From Ensifer sp. IC3342 (GTDB taxonomy: Bacteria; Pseudomonadota; Alphaproteobacteria; Rhizobiales; Rhizobiaceae): DNA of 64,000 nucleotides. The stretch spans positions 1 through 64,000 of the forward strand of contig NZ_JADYVE010000016.1 in assembly GCF_020193655.1 (NCBI RefSeq). The letters run 5' to 3'. A program made the translations under genes and the position numbers. The notes under the pieces were generated by a model. It saw nothing but the letters and a program-made list of their open reading frames with translations, searched no databases and was not told where the DNA came from. How positions within the stretch are numbered: the stretch's first letter is position 1; each line of letters opens with the position of its first letter. Shown here piece by piece: positions 26,470-33,548 of this stretch.

Positions 26470-27126
26470 ATGAAGCGCGGTCTGCTTTTCGCCATAGCGG
26501 TCGGCGTCGGCGTGCTTTGCGGAGCGGCCTATTTCGCCGCTGTGCCGTCCAGCGTTTCGTCCGAAGCGATCCAATCCGCGGTCATTCGCACGCCAGAACT
26601 GATTGATCGCGCCTGGCAGCTCCCGGTCGCCGCCACCTTTGGCAAGGATGTCAGCTGGCAATCGAACGGCTCGCGCTGCGGCCCGGCCAGCATCGCCAAT
26701 ACGTTCCGCTCCATCGGAGAGGAGGAGACGACCGAGGCGGAAGTCCTCGAAGGCACGGGCAAGTGCTGGACCGGTTTCTGCATCATGGGACTTACTCTCG
26801 ATGAACTTGCCGAGGTTGCGCGAACGAAGACCGGCCGGAAGGTATCGGTTCTTCGGGACCTGACGGCGGAGGAGTTTCGCGAGCATATGAAGCATGCCAA
26901 CGATCCGGGTCGCCGCTACATCGTCAACTTCGCCCGCGAAAAGATCTTCGGCGCCGGCGTCGGGCACCACTCACCGATCGGCGGGTATCTGGAGGCGCAA
27001 GACATGGTCTTCGTTCTCGACGTGAACGAAAATTACAAGCCGTGGCTGATCGAACGCGAACGGCTGTTCTCGGCGATGGATACATTCGATGGCGACAGGA
27101 AGCGCGGGTTGCTGCTGATCGAATGA
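26470..27126 (+). CDS. Phytochelatin synthase-like gamma-glutamylcysteine peptidase
   Basis: The 218-residue protein has an N-terminal membrane anchor or signal (KRGLLFAIAVGVGVLCGAAYFAAV). The papain-like phytochelatin synthase core follows, with Cys70 in SRCGPASIAN, His166 in GHHSPIGGY and Asp184 in VLDVNENYKPW. It resembles the short cyanobacterial enzyme that hydrolyses glutathione to gamma-Glu-Cys and Gly, more than it does the long plant enzymes. It should act outside or at the membrane. The start is taken at the ATG at 26470, where the signal begins. It follows the propeller lipoprotein by 124 bases and no metal-efflux gene is near. Confidence 0.88.
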   Translation: MKRGLLFAIAVGVGVLCGAAYFAAVPSSVSSEAIQSAVIRTPELIDRAWQLPVAATFGKDVSWQSNGSRCGPASIANTFRSIGEEETTEAEVLEGTGKCWTGFCIMGLTLDELAEVARTKTGRKVSVLRDLTAEEFREHMKHANDPGRRYIVNFAREKIFGAGVGHHSPIGGYLEAQDMVFVLDVNENYKPWLIERERLFSAMDTFDGDRKRGLLLIE

Positions 27127-27189
27127 ATGGCCCTGCGGTGCCGGCCGTCTTCATGGACTCCCGATCCTGCGATTGTTACTCTTCCGCGG

Positions 27190-27246
27190 CAATTCAAAGT
27201 GCTACAGCAATCTTAGCGCGTCTGGAAGGACGCGATCGCGCTGTAG
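27190..27246 (-). repeat. RIME-like fragment upstream of the third cyclase
   Basis: The reverse complement of AATTCAAAGTGCTACAGC and the palindromic GCGCGTC/GACGCG block match the first palindrome and linker of the complete RIME-like copy. It ends 12 bases before the cyclase start and so may form part of its leader. Confidence 0.6.
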
Positions 27247-27258
27247 GAGACGGGGCGC

Positions 27259-29064
27259 ATGAAGCGGCGGCTGGCAGCAATCCTGGACGCGGACTTTTCC
27301 GGCTACAGCCGGATGATGCGGCATGACGAAGCCGGCACGTTCGCGGCGCTGAAGGCCCATCAGACGGAGGTCATTCTTCCCGCCATCGCCGGACACGGCG
27401 GCCGGGTCGTCCAGCACATCGGAGACGGCCTGCTCGCCGAGTTTTCGAGCGTCGTCGAGGCGGTCATCTCAGCGATCGAGATCCAGCAGGCAATGCTCCG
27501 GCGCAATGAGACCGCGGATTCCGAACGGCACATGCACTTGCGCATCGGCATCCATCTCGGCGACGTCATCATCGACGATGACGGTATCCATGGCGACGGC
27601 GTCATCGTCGCTGCACGTCTCCAGGAAATCGCCCCGCCGGGCGGCATCTGCCTGTCGCAGCAGGTTCACGACCATATCGGGGCAAAACTCGATATTCCCT
27701 TGACCGATCTCGGCCGCTGCACGCTCGCCGACATCCGCCACCCGGTTCGCGCGTGGCGCTGGCTGCCGGACGAAACGCACGGCACCCCGGCAGCGGCTCG
27801 AGCCGATAGAGAGGCGCGGTCCGACCGTCGCTCGTCCGCGCGCACCCTGCCCGATCGCAAGCGGCCGTCGATCGCCGTGCTGCCCTTCATCAACCTGTCG
27901 AGCGTCGACGAGCAGGAGCACTTTGCCGACGGCTTCACCGAGGAGCTCATCCACACGCTCGCGCGCTGCCGCTGGCTGCAGGTCGTCGCCCGCAACTCTT
28001 CCTTCGCGTACAAAGGCAAGCCCGTCGACGTGCGGAAGGCCGCCGAAGACCTCGCCGTCAAATATGTGATCGAAGGCAGCGTCCGGCGCTCCGGCGACCG
28101 CGTCCGCATCACCGCCCAGTTGCTCCGCGCGGAAAGCGCCACCCTTCTCTGGGCGGAACGCTACGACCGGACGCTCGACGACCTCTTCGTGCTCCAGGAC
28201 GAGATCGCCGGCGAGATCACCGGAACGGTCGGACCCGAGCTCGGCATCATCGAATTCGCCGCGCTGCGCGGACAGACGGCCGCCGACATGGATGCCTGGG
28301 ACATCTATCTGAAAGGTCTCTGGCATCTCTACAAGTTCAATCTGGACGACCTGAAGATCGCGAAGGCTCTCTTCGAACGTGCCACCAGCGTCGATCCGAC
28401 ATTCGCGCAAGCCTATGCGCGGCTCGCCTATGTTCACATCCAGCTTGGCTGGTACGGCGCCATGGACGAGCGGGGCGCCAGGATCGCCGATGCCATCCGG
28501 CTTGCGGAGCGGGCGATCGCGCTCGACAGCCGCGAGCCCGCCGCCCATCTCGCGCTTGGCCGGGCGCTGGCGCTGCGCGGCCAGCCGGAACGTGGGATCA
28601 CGCACCTGCGCAATGCGCTCGAACTCGACGCGAGCTTCGCGCAAGGCCATTTCGCCCTCGGACAGGCCCTTTGCTACGTCGAGCGCCCCGAGGAGGGTAT
28701 TGCCGAAATCAACGAGGCGTTCCGGCTGAGCCCGCGCGACCCGCATCTCTGGACGTTCCACAACATGCTTGCGATCGCGCATTACCAGTCGGGACGGCTC
28801 GTGGAGGCCGAAGCCGCCGCCCGCGGATCGCTTAGGCAGGAAAACACCACCTTCTGGCCGGCGATGGTGTTGACGGCAGTCCTCGGCGCCCAAGGCAACG
28901 CCGAGGCCGCCCCTGCGGCGCTCGCCGAGCTTCTAAAGTTCCGGCCGGAGATGACGCTCGAAAAGGCCCGCGCCGAATTCTATTTCGGCGGCATTCCCGC
29001 GATGCCGGAACACTTCATCGACCGCTTCGCCGCCGACCTCAAGCGGGCCGGGCTGCCGGGATAG
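27259..29064 (+). CDS. Class III cyclase-like protein with TolB-like and TPR domains (copy 3), transition-state Asn missing
   Basis: The 601-residue protein has the same three-part layout: cyclase domain (about 4-170), TolB-like part from about 203 (IAVLPFINLSS), and TPRs from about 340. The metal sites Asp12 (DADFSGYSRM) and Asp56 (HIGDGLLAEF) are kept. However, the transition-state asparagine is Ile116 (GVIVAARLQ); the codon ATC differs from AAC by one base, and Arg120 is kept. Loss of this Asn lowers activity strongly in studied class III enzymes. It may thus be weak or a non-catalytic sensor. A GGAGACGGGGCGC site precedes the ATG. Confidence 0.88.
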   Translation: MKRRLAAILDADFSGYSRMMRHDEAGTFAALKAHQTEVILPAIAGHGGRVVQHIGDGLLAEFSSVVEAVISAIEIQQAMLRRNETADSERHMHLRIGIHLGDVIIDDDGIHGDGVIVAARLQEIAPPGGICLSQQVHDHIGAKLDIPLTDLGRCTLADIRHPVRAWRWLPDETHGTPAAARADREARSDRRSSARTLPDRKRPSIAVLPFINLSSVDEQEHFADGFTEELIHTLARCRWLQVVARNSSFAYKGKPVDVRKAAEDLAVKYVIEGSVRRSGDRVRITAQLLRAESATLLWAERYDRTLDDLFVLQDEIAGEITGTVGPELGIIEFAALRGQTAADMDAWDIYLKGLWHLYKFNLDDLKIAKALFERATSVDPTFAQAYARLAYVHIQLGWYGAMDERGARIADAIRLAERAIALDSREPAAHLALGRALALRGQPERGITHLRNALELDASFAQGHFALGQALCYVERPEEGIAEINEAFRLSPRDPHLWTFHNMLAIAHYQSGRLVEAEAAARGSLRQENTTFWPAMVLTAVLGAQGNAEAAPAALAELLKFRPEMTLEKARAEFYFGGIPAMPEHFIDRFAADLKRAGLPG

Positions 29065-29109
29065 AGTGAGGCGGTTCGCCGTCGGGAAATGTCCGAAGCC
29101 TGAGACAGT

Positions 29110-29162
29110 GCCGGAGAAGCTGCGGCGCGAAAAGGCTCGCCTTTTGCCGCTGCTTCTCCGGC
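29110..29162. terminator. Long hairpin between convergent cyclase and ftsZ2 genes
   Basis: GCCGGAGAAGC at 29110-29120 pairs perfectly with GCTTCTCCGGC at 29152-29162. Inside, GCGGC/GCCGC and AAAAGG/CCTTTT extend the stem to a TCG-type loop. It sits 46 bases after the cyclase stop. The length and stability suit a bidirectional terminator. Confidence 0.7.
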
Positions 29163-29174
29163 TCCCCCGCCTAA

Positions 29175-29222
29175 GCAATTCCAGGAAAAGTGTGTAGCGC
29201 GGTGGCTCCCCTCCGGAATTGC
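29175..29222. repeat. GCAATTCC-type short intergenic repeat, copy 1
   Basis: The ends are GCAATTCC and GGAATTGC in inverted order, with AGGAAAAGTGTG inside. It matches the copy at 42888-42931. The element is common in rhizobial genomes. It lies 10 bases beyond the ftsZ2 stop codon. Confidence 0.65.
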
Positions 29223-29231
29223 GTCAAAGAA

Positions 29232-30275
29232 CTATTGCAGCGTGCGCGATGGAGCCTGCGCCGGCTGGTCGTTGACCAACTCGGGCTGGCCCTGAATATC
29301 ACCGGTCGCGCGCGGGCTGTCGAGACCCGTTGCCACCACAGAGACGCGGAAGGTGCCGTCGAGCGTGCGGTCGAAGATCGCGCCGACGACGATGTCGGCC
29401 TCGTCATAGACCTCCTCGCGGATGCGGGTGGCCGCCTCGTCGACCTCGAACAGCGTCATGTCCATGCCGCCGGAGATCGAGACGAGCACGCCCTTTGCGC
29501 CGCGCATCGAGACTTCATCGAGGAGCGGATTGGCGATTGCCGCTTCCGCCGCCATCATCGCGCGGCTCTCGCCGGTCGCCTCGCCCGTTCCCATCATGGC
29601 CCGGCCCATGCCCTTCATCACCGTCTTCACGTCGGCGAAGTCGAGGTTCATCAACCCCTCCTTGACGATCAGGTCGGTGATGCAGCTGACCCCCGAATAG
29701 AGCACCCGGTCAGCGATCATGAAAGCGTCGGCAAAGGTGGTCTTGGCGTCGGCGATGCGGAAGAGGTTTTGATTGGGGATGACGATCACGGTGTCGGCGC
29801 TCTCGCGCAGCCGATCGATGCCCATCTCCGCCGTCTGCATGCGCCGCCGGCCTTCGAAGCTGAAGGGCTTGGTGACGACCGCCACGGTCAGGATGCCGGC
29901 CCGCCGCGCAGCCTCGGCAATCACCGGTGCCGCCCCGGTACCGGTGCCGCCGCCCATGCCGGCGGTGACGAAGCACATATGCGTGCCGCCCAGGTGATCC
30001 ATGATCTCGTCGATCGATTCCTGCGCCGCCGCATTGCCGATATCCGGCAGCGAGCCGGCCCCGAGACCCTCGGTAACGGCGGTGCCGAGCTGGATGCGCC
30101 GCTCCGCCTTCGACATCGAGAGCGCCTGCGCGTCGGTGTTGGCGGCGATGAAATCGACGCCCTGCAGGTTTTCGGCAATCATGTTGTTGATGGCGTTGCC
30201 ACCCCCGCCGCCGACACCAATGACAGTGATTTTCGGACGCATCTCCGTGATGATCGGCTTCTTGTACTCTGTCAT
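29232..30275 (-). CDS. ftsZ2: Short FtsZ paralogue (FtsZ2)
   Basis: The 347-residue protein is a complete FtsZ GTPase core: [12 protein letters not shown], the tubulin signature [16 protein letters not shown], and [11 protein letters not shown] with the T7-loop Asp for GTP hydrolysis. The normal long linker and the conserved C-terminal peptide that bind FtsA and ZipA are absent; it ends about 25 residues after the core, with [14 protein letters not shown]. meliloti has such a second, short FtsZ that is dispensable. It can polymerise but would not tether to membranes alone. AAGGAGAAGAGCC precedes the ATG. It stands alone, away from the division cluster. This gene is a strong marker for a Sinorhizobium-type chromosome. 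Confidence 0.93.
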   Translation of the reverse strand: MTEYKKPIITEMRPKITVIGVGGGGGNAINNMIAENLQGVDFIAANTDAQALSMSKAERRIQLGTAVTEGLGAGSLPDIGNAAAQESIDEIMDHLGGTHMCFVTAGMGGGTGTGAAPVIAEAARRAGILTVAVVTKPFSFEGRRRMQTAEMGIDRLRESADTVIVIPNQNLFRIADAKTTFADAFMIADRVLYSGVSCITDLIVKEGLMNLDFADVKTVMKGMGRAMMGTGEATGESRAMMAAEAAIANPLLDEVSMRGAKGVLVSISGGMDMTLFEVDEAATRIREEVYDEADIVVGAIFDRTLDGTFRVSVVATGLDSPRATGDIQGQPELVNDQPAQAPSRTLQ

Positions 30276-30489
30276 GGCTCTTCTCCTTGGGCAGCTTCGC
30301 GGGGTCTCGTCCGTCCCCGGAAACTGCGACGAAAGCGGTGCGGGCGCGAATCAGTCACTCATTTTAGGAACTCAAAAAGGCCACGGAGAAGGCAAGAACG
30401 GCAAAAAGGAGGCAAGTCCACAGCTACGTGCGGCCCGCCTTCAAATGACCTGGCGCGTCTCGCGGAGAACCCAGCGGCCGGACGCTGAG

Positions 30490-30891
30490 CTATGTCCGCC
30501 CGGTTGGCGATGGCGCTGCCCATCTACGAACCGGAGGTTCGCGGTCGTCGAAGGCCGCCTCGAAGCAGGCGGAGGCGAGGACGGCATGCATGTGAAGCGT
30601 CGTGGGGCCTATGTTGCGGAAGCCGTGCCGAAGACCTGCGGGAACGATCAGCGATTGACCCGGCGTCAGGACCACGCGCTCCGCGCCAAGCCGGATCTCC
30701 GCCTCGCCCGCCAGCACCGTCAGCACCTCCTCTACGAAATGGAAGTGGTCGGGCGCACCGGCGCCGGGCAAGATCCATTGCTCGAAGATGCAGAGCTCGG
30801 TTGCGCCCACGGTAGCGGCGACAATCATCCGCGTCTGAACGCCCGGGCGCCATTCTTCAAGCGGGTGATCGGTATGCGAGACAAGATACAT
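30490..30891 (-). CDS. Cupin-domain protein
   Basis: The 133-residue protein is a single double-stranded beta-helix (cupin_2 type): PDHFHFVEEVLTVLAGEAEIRLG is motif 1 with the metal-binding His-His-Glu set, and PAGLRHGFRNIG is motif 2 with a His. Such proteins bind a metal and a small ligand and act as isomerases, dioxygenases or sensors; the substrate is not evident. The C-terminus (EPPVRRWAAPSPTGRT) is unstructured. The start is at 30889-30891 after AGGGGCGCGCG. No functional link to the neighbouring ftsZ2 is seen. Confidence 0.8.
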   Translation of the reverse strand: MYLVSHTDHPLEEWRPGVQTRMIVAATVGATELCIFEQWILPGAGAPDHFHFVEEVLTVLAGEAEIRLGAERVVLTPGQSLIVPAGLRHGFRNIGPTTLHMHAVLASACFEAAFDDREPPVRRWAAPSPTGRT

Positions 30892-30942
30892 CGCGCGCCC
30901 CTGTTTCGCGCCAGACCGCTTCGCGGTTTGGGCTCACCCCAC

Positions 30943-31012
30943 TGCATGTTGCAGCAACCCAAAGACTCAAAGACTACAGCGTCCTTTGCGCGTCTGATAA
31001 GACGCGGCGCGG
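30943..31012 (-). repeat. RIME-like element, partial, reverse orientation
   Basis: The stretch has CTGCATGTTGCAGCAA and, after a degenerate linker, ACAGCGTCCTTTGCGCGTC, with the palindrome GCGTCTGATAAGACGC at 30990-31005. It is the inverse of the start of the complete copy. It lies between the cupin gene and the frameshifted secreted-protein gene. Confidence 0.6.
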
Positions 31013-31058
31013 TGGATCATAAGCCTCCGCGGCTGCCTGTAGCAAATATGCGGCCCAG

Positions 31059-31560
31059 CTATTCCTGATCGCCGTAATATTTCATGATGGGAGGCTTGCC
31101 ATCTGACCTGAACTGCAGGAGATATGCCCCCTCGGCCGCGTCGGCGCCCTGGCAACTGATTGCCGCTGGCCCTTTAAACGGATTGCCGTAAGTGCAACTG
31201 CCCGTAACGGCCTCAGAGCTTGGCGGCGCTCCCTCTATCCCGAGATTCAGGATGACTCTATCCATGTCTTGCGACTGGCAGTCAGCTTCCGGCTTCGCAC
31301 CCTGGATCCCGCTGAAGGTCACGGCGCCTTTGTCGCCCATCACGACGGTAAATCCGGTCCGGCCCGTGCTGTAGATCGACTGGACGACTTTGCCGCCGCA
31401 ATGGCTCGACAGGTCGTCCACCTGCCATCACAAGGCGCTCGCAGGTGCCGGTGAGCATCGCTATGCCAATCAGATTCTGAAGATCTTGGGCCGAAACGAG
31501 CGTACCGTAAAGCGCGCCTGACAGGAGCCCGGCCGCGAGCACGCGCGCCTTTGTTATCAT
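31059..31560 (-). pseudogene. Secreted small protein broken by a frameshift
   Basis: The start at 31558-31560 gives a signal peptide, MITKARVLAAGLLSGALYG, cut near LVSA-Q, followed by DLQNLIGIAMLTGTCERLVMAG. The reading then leaves the conserved frame. In the next frame (+1) the natural continuation is VDDLSSHCGGKVVQS to the TAG at 31059-31061. That second frame has an upstream TGA, so it has no proper start. One extra base (or two missing) near 31421-31430 explains it. Repaired, it would be about 165 residues, periplasmic, with Cys pairs and no recognised family. A sequencing or assembly error is the alternative. Confidence 0.7.
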
Positions 31561-31638
31561 CGGCAAATCCCCAGTTGCCTGTTGTCGCGAGTTGTACTGG
31601 CGCCGAATTAACATCTCGCAAATGCGCGGCGTGCCGCC

Positions 31639-32247
31639 TTATGCATTCCAGCTCGGCCGGCTCCTGACCCGCTCGTTCCAGCGCTTCACGTTCTCAAGCG
31701 TATCCGGGATCTCCATGCCGAAGACCTCGCCCAGCCAGCCGCAGACTCCGGCGGTGATATCGGCGATCGAGAAATTCTCACCGGCAAGAAACGGCCGGCC
31801 GTCGGCAAGCTCGCGGTCGAGCCAGGCCCATTTCTTCGGCACCGCCTGCCGCTCGCTCTCCGCGAAGGCCGGAAACTGCGTGAGGCGATCCTTGAAGAGC
31901 TCATCGGAATGGAGCGGCACATTGCCGATCGTGGCGAAGATCACCAGTTCCGCCCGCCGGTTCCACATCTCGACCTTGGCGCGGCTGACGGCGTCGGTGC
32001 CGAAGAGTTGCGGCTCGGGATGCGTCTCCTCGAGATACCGGCAGATCGCGACGCTTTCGGTGATGATCGTGCCGTCATCGAGCTCCAGCACCGGAATCTG
32101 TCCGAGCGAATTGAGCTTCAGGAAGTCCGGCGCCTTGTGCTCGCCCTTGGCGAAATCGATGTTCACCATCGGCAGCGTGATGCCCTTTTCCGCCATGAAA
32201 ATGCGCACGCGATAGGAGTTCGGCCCGATGCCCTGGTAGAGCTTCAT
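31639..32247 (-). CDS. Glutathione S-transferase family protein
   Basis: The 202-residue protein has an N-terminal thioredoxin-like half (MKLYQGIGPNSYRVRIFMAEK, with the SNAIL-type turn LGQIPVLELDDGTIITESVAICRYLEE, where the cis-Pro and the ESxAI motif bind glutathione). A helical half ends with FSIADITAGVCGWLG. It conjugates or reduces a hydrophobic electrophile with glutathione; the substrate is unknown. The ATG at 32245-32247 follows AAGGGAGGAAACA. The upstream region (32248-32360) is A+T-rich with a near-palindrome AACCAGTTTT/ATCTAGTT, which could be a regulator site. Confidence 0.88.
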   Translation of the reverse strand: MKLYQGIGPNSYRVRIFMAEKGITLPMVNIDFAKGEHKAPDFLKLNSLGQIPVLELDDGTIITESVAICRYLEETHPEPQLFGTDAVSRAKVEMWNRRAELVIFATIGNVPLHSDELFKDRLTQFPAFAESERQAVPKKWAWLDRELADGRPFLAGENFSIADITAGVCGWLGEVFGMEIPDTLENVKRWNERVRSRPSWNA

Positions 32248-32501
32248 TGTTTCCTCCCTTGGTCCTTCCTTCCGGTAGCATCTCAAATATGCTTGTAAAA
32301 AGCAACCAGTTTTATTTTTTATCTAGTTCCATTCTGCATCTACGCGTGCGGAAGACCCGCGATGTCGGGCTGACCGCCGCCTTCAACCTCGCCGATTGCG
32401 TTCCTACCGGCAACTGAAAGATACAAGGGAGATTGGGGCTGCGGCCGGGCGCGCGCTTCAACAGCGCAGGCCTGGCAAGGCACCGCCCCCACTCGCCCGC
32501 C

Positions 32502-33548
32502 TCAAAGCCGCCAACCGCTCGCAATCACGAAGGGCACCGTCTGCCCCTCCGCGATCGCCACATTGCTATAAGCCTTCAACCGCTGGCCGTCGCCAAGCCC
32601 AAGGTCGAGGGCAAAGCGTTCGCCTTCGAAGACGCACGAAATGACCCGCATGACAATGCCGTCGGTGCCGCGGTGGACGTGTTCCGGCCTGACTAGCACG
32701 TCGGCAAGGGGCACGTCGGCAAGCGGCCCGCCGACCGCACCGTGCGAGCCCACAGCCTCGCGCAACACCGGCCAGCCGAGCTGCCTTTCGCCGCTCTCCG
32801 CCAGCGGCAGCCGCAGGATGCTGCCGCGGCCGATGAGCCCGCCGACGACGCGGCCTTCCGGCCTCGCATAAATCTCCGCCGGCGGCGCCACCTGCAAAAG
32901 CCGGCCTTCCGACATCACCGCGACGTCGGTCGCGAGCGCCATCGCCTCGGCCTGGTCGTGGGTGACATAGACCATGGTGGCGCCGGAGCGCTCGTGGAAG
33001 GCGCGGAAGGTCTCCTCCATCGACTTCCTCAGGTGCTGGTCGAGATTGGCGAGCGGTTCGTCGAGCAGCACGACATCCGGCTGCGTGACGAGACAGCGGG
33101 CGAGCGCCACCCGCTGGCGCTGGCCGCCGGAAAGGGCTGACGGCCGCCGCTCGGCAAAGTCGGTGAGCTTGACCAGCGACAGCGCCTCGCCCACGAGCTT
33201 CTGCCAGGCCGCGCCGGAAATGCCCCTCACCTTCAAGGGATAGCCGATATTCTCCGCGACCGTCATGTGCGGCCAGAGCGCGTAGGACTGAAACACCATC
33301 GCCATGTTGCGCTTTTCCGGCGGCAGCGCGCGCTCGGCATCGGAAAGCCGCCGCTCGCCATAGGAGATCGAGCCGTCCGTCGGCTGCTCGAAGCCGGCGA
33401 TCATCCGGAGCACCGTCGTCTTGCCGCAGCCCGAGGGGCCGAGCAGCGCGAGGAAGGCCTGGCGGCGCAGCGTCAGCGAGACGTCCGCCACCGCCGGCCG
33501 GCCCCCTCCGAAATCCTTGGTGAGATGATTGAGGATCAGTTGCGCCAC
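32502..33548 (-). CDS. Fbp-type ABC transporter ATP-binding protein
   Basis: The 348-residue protein has Walker A GPSGCGKTT, Q-loop in MVFQSYALWP, signature LSGGQRQRVALARCL, Walker B VVLLDEPLANLD and the switch His in VTHDQAEAM. The last 110 residues form a TOBE-type regulatory domain as in FbpC/PotA proteins. It powers uptake with the permease gene upstream, whose coding end it overlaps by 13 bases. It is the last gene of the three-gene operon. The substrate is probably iron(III), or a phosphonate by analogy with close families; the sequence does not decide between them. Confidence 0.9.
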   Translation of the reverse strand: MAQLILNHLTKDFGGGRPAVADVSLTLRRQAFLALLGPSGCGKTTVLRMIAGFEQPTDGSISYGERRLSDAERALPPEKRNMAMVFQSYALWPHMTVAENIGYPLKVRGISGAAWQKLVGEALSLVKLTDFAERRPSALSGGQRQRVALARCLVTQPDVVLLDEPLANLDQHLRKSMEETFRAFHERSGATMVYVTHDQAEAMALATDVAVMSEGRLLQVAPPAEIYARPEGRVVGGLIGRGSILRLPLAESGERQLGWPVLREAVGSHGAVGGPLADVPLADVLVRPEHVHRGTDGIVMRVISCVFEGERFALDLGLGDGQRLKAYSNVAIAEGQTVPFVIASGWRL

